A stretch of DNA of 64,000 bases from Micromonospora narathiwatensis (GTDB lineage: Bacteria > Actinomycetota > Actinomycetes > Mycobacteriales > Micromonosporaceae): NCBI RefSeq assembly GCF_900089605.1, contig NZ_LT594324.1:1054001-1118000 (forward strand), in the 5' to 3' direction. Made by a program: the position numbers and the translations under genes. The notes under the pieces were generated by a model that was given only the letters and a program-made list of their open reading frames with translations, was not told the DNA's origin and did no database searches. Of the stretch, positions 1 through 9,613 are shown one piece after another. Position 1 is the stretch's first letter. Each line of letters begins with the position of its first letter.

Positions 1-1
1 G

Positions 2-3000
2 CCGGCCCTGGCATCGGCTGCCGCCCCCGCCGCCGCCGTTCAACCCATGACGGTCGGACCCACAACGGCTGCCGAGGCGACCGAACAGCCGAGCCCCGCG
101 CCGACCCATGCAGCGACGGCAGAGAATCACCTCGAGCACACCGTGGAGCGCGGCGAGAGCCTGCTGGCCATCGCCGAGCGCTACAACGTCTCGTGGCAGC
201 GCCTGGCCGAGGCGAACCACGGGTTGCCGCAACCAGACGGGCGCAGCCTCCAACCAGGTAACACCCGGGTCTACGCCGGATGGACCCTGCGCATCCCGCT
301 GGCCACCGCCCCGACCGCCACCATCACGTCGACCCAGGCCTCACCTGCTGCAGCTACTGCTCGGATCAGCTATTTGGTCGCACGCGGTGACTGGCTGTCG
401 GGTGTAGCACAGCGCTTCCTTGGGGACGCCGACCGCTACGTCGAGATCGCCGACCTCAACCCGCAACTCAAGAGGCGTGACGCTCGCTTCCCCGACCACA
501 TCGAGCCCGGATGGCGGATTCTGCTGCCCGAGGAGGCTCGCGATCGCGGCCCCGTCGAGCGAGCTCAGGGTCTGGTCGTGAATGGCGACCGCGCTCGGCC
601 GAGCCCGCCCGCTTCGGAAGCTGACAGCGCGTCGGCCGATCCCCGTCCAGGGGCAGCCGCCGACAGCCCCGCGGATGCGTCCGGTTCGAGGCAAGGAGAC
701 GCGAGCTCGTCGCCGGCCGTCGCTCCCACAAGCCCCCCGACTGCTACGGCTACGCCCTCCGCCTCGGCCAGCTCACCTGCCGACGAACGGACAGCGACGG
801 CACGTCCCACCGATGAGGCAGAACAGGGACGCACGCAGCCAGTACAGGACGGCGAAGTCAACGAGGGAATACTCTTGGGGTCGCTCGCCGGCGCAGGTCT
901 GCTCTCCGCGCTGCTGCTCGCCGCCGTCGTACGTCGGCGAACCCGTCAGCGCCAGCACCGTCGGTCCGGTCGCCGACTACCGCATCCCCGCAGTGGGGCG
1001 ACGGAACGCGCGCTGCGGGTCGCCGAGCAACCTGCCGACGTCGACCGGCTCGACCTCGCCCTGCGCAGCCTCGCCGCAGCGCTGGCCGAACGCGAGCAAC
1101 CCCTGCCGGACATCGCCGCCGCCTGGATCGTCGACCAGAGCGTCACCGTCGTGCTCACCACACCGGGTGCCCAGCCGCCCGCGCCATGGATTGACGACCG
1201 GGGGCACTGGACCCTGCCCGGGGATGTCACCGTGCCAGCCGTCACCGAGCAACTCGCGCCGCTGCCCGCCCTCGTCGCCGTCGGGTCCCAGCCGGGCCGG
1301 CACCTCCTGCTCGACCTCGAACGCCTGGGCAGCCTCGCCATCGCTGGCGACAGCGAGCGCACCCTGGCACTGCTGCGTTACATCGCCTGCGAGCTGGCCT
1401 GCAACGCATGGTCCGACGACGTCGAGATCATCGTCACCGGCTTCCCGGCGTACGAGGCCGAACTTCTGGTCGCGCTCAACCCGGACCGGGTGCGGGCAGC
1501 CTCGTCCGTCAGTGAGGCCGTCACTCGCCTCCGACGGCGAGCCGCCGCCGTGGCCGCCGCCCTCTCCGCCTCTGGAGCAGCGGACGCACTCGCGGGCCGA
1601 ATCTCCGACAACGGCGAGGCATGGGCACCCCAGGTGCTGCTCGTCGCCGATCCGGATGCCGACGACCTCGATCTGCTCGACGAGTTCGGCAAAGAGCTAC
1701 GGGAGGCCGGCCGGTGCGCTGTCGCGGTCGCCAGTACCGCCCGGGTCCACGCGGCGACCGGCCCGAACACGGCCATCATCGACGAGGACGGGACCCTGCA
1801 TCTCGCCCTGCCTTATTTTCTCGTCGACGGTGCCGCAGCGGGCCTGCCCGTACGCGAGCTGGAACCGCTTGTCGAGATCATGGCGCAGGCCCGGAGCGCC
1901 ACGGACGAGTCGGTCCCGCCGGCCGCCGAGCCGGAGGACTGGGCCGAGGGCACCGACGCGGCCGGCTCAGTGCTTGAACTTCTCACCGCGGCCGCCGTTG
2001 CCGAACCCGCGATATCGCAGGCACCCGAGAACGATGAGTCGAACCTCTCTGACGCATCGGCGCCACCAGATCCCATCGTTGCTGTCCCGCGGATCGACAG
2101 CGGCCACGCGGGTTACGCCGGGCCACGGCGAGAGGTCAACGCGGCGATCCGGCAGCGCCGCCGCCAGTCCGACCCCGAGCTCGATTCAGACCTACGGGCC
2201 TGGCGTGAGCAGGACAATGCTCGTCCCCGTATCAGTGTGCTCGGCCCGGTGGATGTCGATGCACCGGGCCCGGCGCCTGCTCAGCGTCGTCGCTTCCACG
2301 CGGAACTCATCGTCTACCTCGCCCAGCGCGGCGCTCGCGGAGCCTCCGCCGAGCAGCTCACCGACGCGTTGTGGCCCGAGCAGCAGGTCAAGGACGCCAG
2401 CCGCCGCGTGGCCATCACGCGAGCCCGGCGATGGCTGGGGGAGAGGCAGGACGGCAGGGCCTGGCTGCCCGAGATGGGATCCGATCGGCTGTACCGGCTT
2501 GAGCCGGGATACCTACTGGACTGGCATCTCTTCCGTCGCCTCCGCAGCCGTGGGCAGAGCCGCGGCCCGGCCGGGGTCAAGGACCTACGCGCCGCGCTGG
2601 AGCTGGTACGCGGAGCACCACTCGACGGCGCCGACCGGGCGTACGCAGTTGGAGCACGCAATCCCTTCACCTGGCTGCCCGAGTCCGACATCTATCCCGG
2701 GCACATCACGTCCGCAATCGTGGACACTGCCCATGACCTCGCCGAGCTGTACCTCGAGGCGGGGGACCCCGCCGGAGCTCGGTGGGCGGTACAGCAGGCA
2801 TGGCTGGCCGACCCAGACCGCGCTGACGACGGACCCTGGCGCGACATCATGCGGGCTGCCCACGCAGAGGGACACGCCGCAGAACTACGCAATCTGCTGG
2901 GAGAGCTGATGCGCGTCCGCGAGGCCGAGGTGCCGGAGGACCTCACACCGACCACATATGCCCTGCTGCGTGAGCTCCTTCCGGACCTGCTCGCAGCCAC

Positions 3001-3007
3001 CGGCTGA
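2..3007 (+). CDS. LysM / winged-helix-BTAD membrane protein (5' partial)
   Basis: The frame is open to the left edge, so the true start probably lies outside the window; the first internal ATG is at 47. Counting from that Met, two LysM peptidoglycan-binding modules lie at about 31-84 and 108-161. A Pro/Ala/Ser/Thr-rich linker (165-271) follows, then one hydrophobic membrane segment (274-295) with a basic stop-transfer tail (VRRRTRQRQ). A central alpha/beta region (about 340-620) comes next. The C-terminal part (from about 726, ISVLGPVDVD) looks like the winged-helix plus BTAD unit of SARP-type regulators. This arrangement suggests a cell-wall-sensing or wall-anchored protein with a cytoplasmic regulatory half, but its target is unknown. 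Two small unknown genes follow on the same strand. Domain assignment is by pattern recognition; function is inferred. Confidence 0.8.
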   Translation, partial: PALASAAAPAAAVQPMTVGPTTAAEATEQPSPAPTHAATAENHLEHTVERGESLLAIAERYNVSWQRLAEANHGLPQPDGRSLQPGNTRVYAGWTLRIPLATAPTATITSTQASPAAATARISYLVARGDWLSGVAQRFLGDADRYVEIADLNPQLKRRDARFPDHIEPGWRILLPEEARDRGPVERAQGLVVNGDRARPSPPASEADSASADPRPGAAADSPADASGSRQGDASSSPAVAPTSPPTATATPSASASSPADERTATARPTDEAEQGRTQPVQDGEVNEGILLGSLAGAGLLSALLLAAVVRRRTRQRQHRRSGRRLPHPRSGATERALRVAEQPADVDRLDLALRSLAAALAEREQPLPDIAAAWIVDQSVTVVLTTPGAQPPAPWIDDRGHWTLPGDVTVPAVTEQLAPLPALVAVGSQPGRHLLLDLERLGSLAIAGDSERTLALLRYIACELACNAWSDDVEIIVTGFPAYEAELLVALNPDRVRAASSVSEAVTRLRRRAAAVAAALSASGAADALAGRISDNGEAWAPQVLLVADPDADDLDLLDEFGKELREAGRCAVAVASTARVHAATGPNTAIIDEDGTLHLALPYFLVDGAAAGLPVRELEPLVEIMAQARSATDESVPPAAEPEDWAEGTDAAGSVLELLTAAAVAEPAISQAPENDESNLSDASAPPDPIVAVPRIDSGHAGYAGPRREVNAAIRQRRRQSDPELDSDLRAWREQDNARPRISVLGPVDVDAPGPAPAQRRRFHAELIVYLAQRGARGASAEQLTDALWPEQQVKDASRRVAITRARRWLGERQDGRAWLPEMGSDRLYRLEPGYLLDWHLFRRLRSRGQSRGPAGVKDLRAALELVRGAPLDGADRAYAVGARNPFTWLPESDIYPGHITSAIVDTAHDLAELYLEAGDPAGARWAVQQAWLADPDRADDGPWRDIMRAAHAEGHAAELRNLLGELMRVREAEVPEDLTPTTYALLRELLPDLLAATG

Positions 3008-3079
3008 CTACCTTCGAACGATAGACCTGACGGACCCAGTGAGATCACGACAAGAACGAAGCGGAACGGGTGAACCACT

Positions 3080-3484
3080 ATGCAGACTTCGAACCAAGGT
3101 GACGTCCTGACGTACGTCGAGGCGGCGAAAGAGATCAGCATTCACCTTCGCGGCGAACCCGACGATCTCGTTGCAGCTGGGGCGATGTATCTGGCACGCG
3201 AAGCCTGGCGGCAGCTCGCCGGTAGTGATCTTGCTTGGGACCGCTTCGGTCTAGAACTACTGGACGTTCGAGGGAGGCTGTATGCGGACCAGGACGTGAG
3301 CGTCGACGCCCAAGCGCCCGTCCGTGATGACGCGGAAACCCGCCTCGCCGTGACGTCCATGGTCGAGCAACTCGCGCGGTACCACGATCGGTGCGCCAGC
3401 GACGATCGCTTCGAGCTGGCTGAACGGCTCAGTCACGACGCCGGTGCCCAGCAGTTACGACGTGCGGCGGCGGCGCTGGGATGA
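3080..3484 (+). CDS. hypothetical protein, 134 aa
   Basis: A soluble, acidic, mostly helical protein with no motif I recognise (begins MQTSNQGDVLTYVEAAKEIS). It starts 72 bp after the LysM/BTAD gene and its TGA overlaps the next start (ATGA at 3481-3484). The pair is therefore translationally coupled and the two proteins probably work together. The third-position G/C pattern is normal for the window, which supports real coding. No function is assigned. Confidence 0.6.
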   Translation: MQTSNQGDVLTYVEAAKEISIHLRGEPDDLVAAGAMYLAREAWRQLAGSDLAWDRFGLELLDVRGRLYADQDVSVDAQAPVRDDAETRLAVTSMVEQLARYHDRCASDDRFELAERLSHDAGAQQLRRAAAALG

Positions 3485-4851
3485 GTTTCGGCCACTGGCA
3501 CCGGGAGGCGTCTGAAGCGCTGAGCGCAGCGACTGCGGCGCTCGGGCAGCGGCGGGCGAACACCGCGGCGGAGATCAACGCTGCTGTCACGGCCAGGTCA
3601 GCGCTCTTCACCCAGTTGGCCCGAGTGACTGAGCTGCTCGTCGGTGGCCGCCCCGCAGCCGAGGTGCCGGATCGGGCGGGAGCTGCGGCAATCTTGGCGA
3701 GACGCGGACAGGCGCTGACGAAGTTCTACGTCGGTCTTCGAGCCGCCGCGATCGTCGACCGGAGATTCCCATCCGCTCCCGCCACAGCCAGCACTGAACC
3801 TGTTCGCTCCTTACGCCGCGCTGCGGATGCCGTCGGCGTGATCGGCGACATCCTCGCCAGCCACGTACCACCCGGACGAGGCCCTTGCACACCGGAAGGC
3901 CTCGCCATCCGGGCCAGCGGCGGCGTCCAATCCGGCCTCGCCGACATCGCCAGGCTTACCTTGCACGCGGTAATGGTCGATATCGCTCTCCCCGCATGGC
4001 TCGATCGCGGAAAGGGGCACCTGGCGGAGATCTACCGAGCGGCGGCGGAGGCCGCCAGGTGGACAGCCGGCAGCCGGCTGAGCTCGGTCGCCCGCGAACT
4101 CATCGGCGCAGGACGTGGACAACCTTCACTGGATGAACTCAACGTTGCTCGGTCTCCGCTGAATCCCGTACCAGGCGTCAGCACCGTAGACGATGCGATC
4201 ACGGCTGTCGCCGCCGCGCGATCCTGGATGTGGCACAACCCAGCACAGCTCACCGGCGCTCACCTGCAGCTCGGGACTCGAGTTGGGCTGGCCGTGCACG
4301 TCCTGGCCAGCGGTGACGACATGCAGATGGTCGGCGGTTGGCGGCAGGCAGCCATCGCGGCCGGGGAGCTTCGTGCCACCCCGCCAGTCGGTCCGGCTCG
4401 GGATGCTGCGGCGGAGCTGGCAGAGGTCCTGCGCTGGCTGCGGTCAAAAACACCGGCCCACCCCGACGATCCCGGGAAACCACCCGACCAGCAGATCGCA
4501 CGCCTCGACGCGGAGCTCTCCTTCATGGCCGCCACGCTCCACAAGGGGCTCAGCGCTGCGCTGCAGCGACGTGAACTGTTCGTTCGGGCGGAGTCATCCT
4601 TGAAACGTCAGGCCGGATCGCTCGTCTTCCGGGCTACCGAGCGGTGGCGACCGGCCGTGAGCGACGACGATGTGGTGCAGGATCTCACCCGGGCGCTTCT
4701 GCAGCGGCACGACGTGGACAGGGAGCGGGATCACCCGGTTGCGGCTCGGGCGTTTCCGCATCCACCACGACCGAGGGCTTCGACGGCTCAGGCATCGGTA
4801 GGCCCGGCCGCCAATGCGAGGCCGGGACGGGACCTCCGCCGATCACGATGA
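3481..4851 (+). CDS. hypothetical protein, 456 aa
   Basis: Starts with an ATGA overlap on the previous gene. The protein is almost entirely helical and Ala/Arg/Leu-rich (begins MSFGHWHREASEALSAATAA), with no transmembrane segment or catalytic motif that I can see. The last 60 or so residues are low-complexity Arg/Pro/Ala. It converges with the RelA/SpoT-domain gene on the other strand; only 54 bp separate the two stop codons. It may be a partner of the small upstream protein and the LysM/BTAD protein. I do not recognise the family. Confidence 0.6.
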   Translation: MSFGHWHREASEALSAATAALGQRRANTAAEINAAVTARSALFTQLARVTELLVGGRPAAEVPDRAGAAAILARRGQALTKFYVGLRAAAIVDRRFPSAPATASTEPVRSLRRAADAVGVIGDILASHVPPGRGPCTPEGLAIRASGGVQSGLADIARLTLHAVMVDIALPAWLDRGKGHLAEIYRAAAEAARWTAGSRLSSVARELIGAGRGQPSLDELNVARSPLNPVPGVSTVDDAITAVAAARSWMWHNPAQLTGAHLQLGTRVGLAVHVLASGDDMQMVGGWRQAAIAAGELRATPPVGPARDAAAELAEVLRWLRSKTPAHPDDPGKPPDQQIARLDAELSFMAATLHKGLSAALQRRELFVRAESSLKRQAGSLVFRATERWRPAVSDDDVVQDLTRALLQRHDVDRERDHPVAARAFPHPPRPRASTAQASVGPAANARPGRDLRRSR

Positions 4852-4905
4852 ACCGCGGCGGCCGCGCGCGACTGCGGCCACCGCGTCGGCAGGCAGCGCC
4901 CAGCT

Positions 4906-6360
4906 TCAAGCGGAATCCGCTGCCGAGATTTCCGGAGGCGCCTCGCAGAGGAGGTCGCCGGCCCGCTTGACACTAAGTCCCGAGCCGGGAACCCGCGAGA
5001 CCAACTCGCGCATCAGGTTCTCGGCGTAGGAGCGAGACAGATTCGTCGCGACGTACACCGGGCCGGCGGAGGTCTGTACCTCCTTCGGAAAATATCCCGG
5101 TGTCACGTCGTTTTGGCTCGCGCCGATGGCGCCGCCGATGATCGTTGCCGGTATGCCCGCGTGCTCGGCGACGAACTTCACTAGATCGCGTACGGCTCGC
5201 GCGGCGGCGACGGGTCGCCGGGTGCGGTTCGGCTCCTCCAAGGAGTAGATCGTGAACCGGCCGCGTACACGGCGGAGCCGCAGGCGCAGCAGTTGCCGCC
5301 GGTCGGCGTCCCCAGCGGCCTCGACGTAGCGGTCGAGGAAGACGGCGAGCAACTCGTCGTCCAACTTCCGGACCTGGGTCGTCTCGGTCGGATAGTCCAT
5401 CAGCCGGGCGACCTGGCCCTCTTCGAGGTTGGAGAGCGCCGCTTCCAGCTGGCCGATCGTGGTCACGTCCAGCGCGGCCAACTGTTCGACGAGAACGGCG
5501 AGCGACGGCGAGTCGCCCGGCTCATCTCTTGGGAAGCGGTCGGCGATCAGCTCGCCCAGTGCTGCTGGGTCCAGTGGAGTCGGGTTGAGACCCTCCGGCG
5601 ACGGCTCGTCCACCCCGATCACGGGCTCGTCAGCCGGTGCGACGTCGCCGGTCTCCTGCGGCCGGAGCAACTCCTCGATCTCGTCGAAGATATTGTCCAT
5701 GTACCGGCGCATGCCGCCAGCCTCAACGAAGTACTGATCCACCCGCCCCTTGTCGCCGGGCGTCAGCTCCTGGTATGCGCCGGACTTGTAGCGGATGTCG
5801 TGCTCGTACTCCGCCCACGCGTGACCCGCCACACTGCGCACCTGGATCTCCAAGCCCTGGTACTTACCGAGGTACTTTGCGAGAGCCACGTAGCGTCGCT
5901 GGACGGCAGGATCCTTGATGCCGGAGATGACGATGTGCTCGCTGTCGTACCCGTTGTGCTTTTTGTCGCCGGGATTCTGCCGTTCCCGGTACTCGCAGCG
6001 GCTCACAATGAGATCTGCCAGGTCGTTGCGCGCTCGGGTGGTGTAGACGATTACGCGGGCCGCCACGCAGTCATGGATTTGCGCAGCGGGGTCGGTGTAC
6101 TTCGGTGTTCCGTCGTCGTTCGTCTTCTGTGATTTCTCCGTGTACGAGGCCAGGGTCTTGGGGCGTGCCTCCACTAGGTGGACGTCGATGCTGGCATCCC
6201 GCGCCAACTCGGTGAGGAAGCGTTTCGTCTCGCCGGCCGCGTCGGAAAGGAAAGCCTGATCCTGCGCGTACTGCCACAGGTGCGAAGGGACCTGTTCCAT
6301 GCCTTCAATCTCGGACACCCGGGCAGGATACCCATGCGTCGGTCCGATTTGGAGGGCCAT
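4906..6360 (-). CDS. RelA/SpoT-domain nucleotidyltransferase with C-terminal extension
   Basis: Counting from the ATG at 6360, the synthetase-type domain spans about 35-200. It has R66-x-K68 with S72 (EARPKTLAS), D97 (IHDCVAARV), GYDSEH at 137-142, EIQVR at 171-175 and HAWAEYEHDIRYK from 180. These match the (p)ppGpp synthetase fold of single-domain RelP/RelQ-type enzymes and toxic small alarmone synthetases, and the catalytic Glu is kept. The last 250 or so residues form an extension I do not recognise. There is no HD hydrolase domain. The open frame extends to a TTG at 6405, which would overlap the stop of the upstream gene (TTGA), so a coupled start is possible. It is the last gene of the lanthipeptide operon. 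Whether it makes alarmones, pyrophosphorylates RNA, or acts in immunity cannot be told from sequence. Confidence 0.85.
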   Translation of the reverse strand: MALQIGPTHGYPARVSEIEGMEQVPSHLWQYAQDQAFLSDAAGETKRFLTELARDASIDVHLVEARPKTLASYTEKSQKTNDDGTPKYTDPAAQIHDCVAARVIVYTTRARNDLADLIVSRCEYRERQNPGDKKHNGYDSEHIVISGIKDPAVQRRYVALAKYLGKYQGLEIQVRSVAGHAWAEYEHDIRYKSGAYQELTPGDKGRVDQYFVEAGGMRRYMDNIFDEIEELLRPQETGDVAPADEPVIGVDEPSPEGLNPTPLDPAALGELIADRFPRDEPGDSPSLAVLVEQLAALDVTTIGQLEAALSNLEEGQVARLMDYPTETTQVRKLDDELLAVFLDRYVEAAGDADRRQLLRLRLRRVRGRFTIYSLEEPNRTRRPVAAARAVRDLVKFVAEHAGIPATIIGGAIGASQNDVTPGYFPKEVQTSAGPVYVATNLSRSYAENLMRELVSRVPGSGLSVKRAGDLLCEAPPEISAADSA

Positions 6361-6401
6361 CCTAGCCAGGGATTGGCTGGGCTCCCTGGCGCAGCCTGGC
6401 C

Positions 6402-7523
6402 TCAAGGGCGCCGCGCCGCTGTGGCGGTCCCGGCACCCTGGAGCACCGCCCTGCTGATCGTCACGGCATGCAACAGCCGCTCGTGAACGACGATTGGCAT
6501 GCCTTGGTGTGTCGTACCAGATGCCTGCAGGGTCTCGGCCAGTTCGGCTTCGGCTTGCGCGTCAATGACGGTGAGGACGTCGCGGTGGTGCAGTAGGTCG
6601 CGGGCAACGTAGGCGTTGTCGAGGGTGCAAGCTTGTTTGATCAGGCCCGCGGCGAGGCTTCGTACATCGGGATGGCCTATGCCACCAGCTGCATCGATAA
6701 CCGCAAGCCCGAGGCGAGTGTGAAAAACGGCAAGGCTTGGTGTGGGCGTCAGCCGTCGGTAACTGCCGAGCAGCGCGTCGAGGTAGGCCTCTTCCGGTTC
6801 GCCGGCGGCCCTGGCGCACAGGTAGGCCAAACAAGCGGTGACGGCCTCCTCCCACGGCTCGCCGCGGGCGGTCTCGGCGATGATCGTGCGTGCGCGTTTG
6901 ATGTCGCCGGAGGCGACGTGGGTGATGACTGCGACCTGGCGCCCGTCGAGCATGCGTTGGCCGATGCCATTGTTCTGCTGGAGGTGGTCGTAGGCCTCTT
7001 TCCACCGGCCGGCGCTGGTGAGTGCTCGGGCACCGTCTGCGATGAGTACGCTCCACAGCCATTGGCGTACTTCGCGATGGTCGTCCTCGGTTCGGGTCAG
7101 CTTGCTCCCCGGCAGAGAACGGCCGTCGATCAGGGTGTCGGCGCGCGACGAGACGGCCTGGAAGAGGTCCGTGAGGAGTTGGTGCGCGGCGTCCCCGTTG
7201 CCGTCTCTGATGTGCAGGCGTGCGAGGTTCACCAGGGGTTCCAGTGCATGCCGCGCGGCCTGCGCGCCCAAGGGGAGGGCGTGCAGGTACGCGTCGGCAT
7301 GTTCGTGGCACCACTGCCGGGCGAGGTTAGGCTGGCCGCAGTCTGAGGCGATCAGTGCCGCCTGGTTGTACACGGCAGACGCCGCAGCCAGGTTGTTCTC
7401 CCGCTCGGTGCGGTCGGCGAGCGCACGCAGCTCGTCAACGCGGATGTTCAATGCCTTGGCGATGGGTCGTGGCCGGGCGACGAGCGGGAAACGCCGTAGG
7501 ACCTGTCCGGTGGGGTCCATCAT
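6402..7523 (-). CDS. helical-repeat (TPR-like) protein of the lanthipeptide operon
   Basis: The start was chosen at the ATG at 7523 because it overlaps the stop of the methyltransferase gene (TGATG). The protein, about 373 aa, is a chain of amphipathic helices resembling TPR repeats (for example ASAVYNQAALIASDCGQPN and LLTDLFQAVSS). The N-terminal part carries an HTH-like segment (IAKALNIRVDELRALADRT). Similar helical-repeat proteins occur beside actinobacterial regulators and peptide clusters. It probably serves as a scaffold or sensor. It is sandwiched between the FxLD methyltransferase and the RelA/SpoT gene with overlaps on both sides if the TTG start of the latter is used. Its exact role is unknown. 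Confidence 0.7.
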   Translation of the reverse strand: MMDPTGQVLRRFPLVARPRPIAKALNIRVDELRALADRTERENNLAAASAVYNQAALIASDCGQPNLARQWCHEHADAYLHALPLGAQAARHALEPLVNLARLHIRDGNGDAAHQLLTDLFQAVSSRADTLIDGRSLPGSKLTRTEDDHREVRQWLWSVLIADGARALTSAGRWKEAYDHLQQNNGIGQRMLDGRQVAVITHVASGDIKRARTIIAETARGEPWEEAVTACLAYLCARAAGEPEEAYLDALLGSYRRLTPTPSLAVFHTRLGLAVIDAAGGIGHPDVRSLAAGLIKQACTLDNAYVARDLLHHRDVLTVIDAQAEAELAETLQASGTTHQGMPIVVHERLLHAVTISRAVLQGAGTATAARRP

Positions 7524-9613
7524 CAGCGCCAGGTGACGGTGATGGGGTGGTGCGGGCGGGAGAGGATGAAGCGCCCGATGGAAGGGTCCGCGGCGACGGG
7601 CGCGTCGGGAATCTCGAAGCGGACCGTGCGGGAGCGGTAGTCGGCGTTCCAAATGCGGATCTCCTCGCTGACATGCTGCGCGAGGTCCTTGCCGCCTGGC
7701 CCGTGGCCAATGACGCCGACCTCGTACAGCTTTCCGCCATCAGCGGCCGGCGGCGCAGGCCGGATGGTGAGGTACGCGAGGTCGGCACCGCGGGTGGTGG
7801 CCATCGCACCCCAGGGGAACATGGGTGCCACCGTGCCGCGTTCGATGGCCACGGGCTGGGCGTTCAGCCGCATGATGGCGTTGTCGAGGCGGCAGGCGAG
7901 CCAGAGGTCCATCCACTCGTAGGGCACCATCGGCGGGAAGAGGACGTCGGTCCACAGCTCGTACGGCTCGGTGTCCAGTACGCCGGCGAGTGCCGCTGCC
8001 TCGACGTCCTGGTCCTTGTGTACCTGCAGGGTCACATCCTGCTCGGGGGTGAGGGCGACGAGGCGCCGAGCGTCGTCACCGATGCCACGGAGCGGCATGA
8101 AGACAGCCAGCTCGCTGCCGTTGTCGCGCCATCCGCCGTCGTGCCGTTCGAAGATGATCGACCGGGACGCGGCACCGCGGAGGCGGAGCGGTACGACGAG
8201 GCGACCGTCCGGGGCGAGCTGCTCCAGCCACGCGGTGGGCGTTTCCCACGCCCCGACGGTGGCGATGATCCGGTCGTACGGAGCGCAATCGCGATGCCCG
8301 AGCGCGCCGTCCTTCTGAACGACTTCGACGTTGGTGACGCCGGCGGCGGCGAGATGCTCGCGTGCCCCGGCGACGAGGTCGTCGTCGATGTCGATCGTGA
8401 CGACGTGTCCGGTGTCTCCGACAATGGCTGCCACAAGTGCGGCGTTGTAGCCGGTGCCGGCGCCGGCCTCCATGACCCGGTGGCCTGGTTGGGCGTCGAG
8501 TTGTTCGAGCATCATGGCCACGATCCGGGGTTGCGAGGCGGCGCTGATGGAGGTGCCGCAGCCATCGGTCTTGGTGTAGACGGGACCGTCGGCGTACGCC
8601 TGCTCCAGTGGCACTCCGGGCAGGAACAGGTGCCGCGGCGTCCGGCGCATCGCGGCTTCGACCCTGGGCGTGCGGATGATGTCTTCGGCGCGCAGCCGGT
8701 CAGTGAGCTCGCTTCGCAGGTCGTTAGGGTCACGAAGCGGGGTCACCTGGTCAACGCTAACGGTCGTGGATGTGGATTCAGAGGTCGACACGATGCTCCT
8801 CGTGGTGTGGAAGACGTTCCTCACCGCGAGCGCGGCGAGGGTGGACTGGTTCCGCAGGGACAGGCCCAGGCGGTTGGCGTGGAAGATGACGTGGTGGGCG
8901 AGGACGGCGCGGAGCCCGCGCCGGAGGCGGCCGTGCCGAGCGAGGTCGGCGAGGGCCTGACCGGCTGCCTCAAACGCGTCGAACCACGGGCCGTTGCCGA
9001 TCAGCGGACCGCCCGAGTCGGGGTGGGTCAGGCTGCGGGCGTCGGCTGTCATGAGCCGGTTCATCGCCCGGGTCAGCGACGCGGCCTGCTCCTCGGCGGG
9101 CGTGGCGGGGATGGGACGTAATTCGACGACCTTCGCCCAGACGTCACCCTGCTCGTACCAGTCCAGGCCGGCGCTGCGCGTCAGGACGCTGCAGAGCAGG
9201 ACGGCGAGTTCGCGGTTCCCCAGCGCGGCCGAGGCGGCGGCTGGCCGGAGCAATTGGTGGCGACTGTCCTGGTGGAACAGCTCGTGCGCCACGCGCATGC
9301 CGGCCGTGCCGCCGAAGGCCAGCGTCTCCGGCTCGTAGACGCCACGCGTCCAGTTGACGATGCGGTCATCGACGGCGAGTGTCTCCAGCACATCCTCGAC
9401 GAGATGTGACGTCGGATCGTCGGCAACGTACCGCCACCGCCAGGTGGGGTACTTCCGGACGTACCACCATCCGTGCAGGACGCCTTCGTCCTGCGCGGCG
9501 TCCATCGCGGGTGCCAGGACGGTGGTGGCGACCTCCTCAGCCGTGGATGGGGTGGGGAACTCGACGGTGTACTGCCGCCAGACGGGTGTTGGCATCGGGC
9601 TCGACGTCCTCAC
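7523..9613 (-). CDS. FxLD-system methyltransferase fused to a SpaB_C-like domain
   Basis: The start is a GTG at 9613, overlapping the LanC stop (GTGA). Residues about 8-240 resemble the elimination (SpaB_C, thiopeptide-type) domain of lantibiotic dehydratases (WRQYTVEF, HGWWYVRKYPTWRWRYV). Residues about 265-690 form a class I SAM methyltransferase related to protein-L-isoaspartate O-methyltransferase. The SAM-binding motif is VMEAGAGTG at 380-388, preceded by a substrate loop (GCGTSISAASQPRIVAMML). This fusion matches the family known as methyltransferase, FxLD system. PIMT-like enzymes in lanthipeptide pathways convert Asp to aspartimide or isoAsp by O-methylation. The precursor has a suitable Asp-Gly, so that chemistry is inferred here. 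Confidence 0.88.
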   Translation of the reverse strand: MRTSSPMPTPVWRQYTVEFPTPSTAEEVATTVLAPAMDAAQDEGVLHGWWYVRKYPTWRWRYVADDPTSHLVEDVLETLAVDDRIVNWTRGVYEPETLAFGGTAGMRVAHELFHQDSRHQLLRPAAASAALGNRELAVLLCSVLTRSAGLDWYEQGDVWAKVVELRPIPATPAEEQAASLTRAMNRLMTADARSLTHPDSGGPLIGNGPWFDAFEAAGQALADLARHGRLRRGLRAVLAHHVIFHANRLGLSLRNQSTLAALAVRNVFHTTRSIVSTSESTSTTVSVDQVTPLRDPNDLRSELTDRLRAEDIIRTPRVEAAMRRTPRHLFLPGVPLEQAYADGPVYTKTDGCGTSISAASQPRIVAMMLEQLDAQPGHRVMEAGAGTGYNAALVAAIVGDTGHVVTIDIDDDLVAGAREHLAAAGVTNVEVVQKDGALGHRDCAPYDRIIATVGAWETPTAWLEQLAPDGRLVVPLRLRGAASRSIIFERHDGGWRDNGSELAVFMPLRGIGDDARRLVALTPEQDVTLQVHKDQDVEAAALAGVLDTEPYELWTDVLFPPMVPYEWMDLWLACRLDNAIMRLNAQPVAIERGTVAPMFPWGAMATTRGADLAYLTIRPAPPAADGGKLYEVGVIGHGPGGKDLAQHVSEEIRIWNADYRSRTVRFEIPDAPVAADPSIGRFILSRPHHPITVTWR

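Noticed and set aside
582..2909. 775-codon open frame on the plus strand inside the LysM/BTAD gene
   Set aside because: Pro/Ser/Arg-rich out-of-frame reading of a high-GC gene, with no domains.
7355..9121. 588-codon plus-strand open frame opposite the FxLD methyltransferase
   Set aside because: Antisense shadow. The minus-strand frame carries recognisable SAM and SpaB_C motifs.
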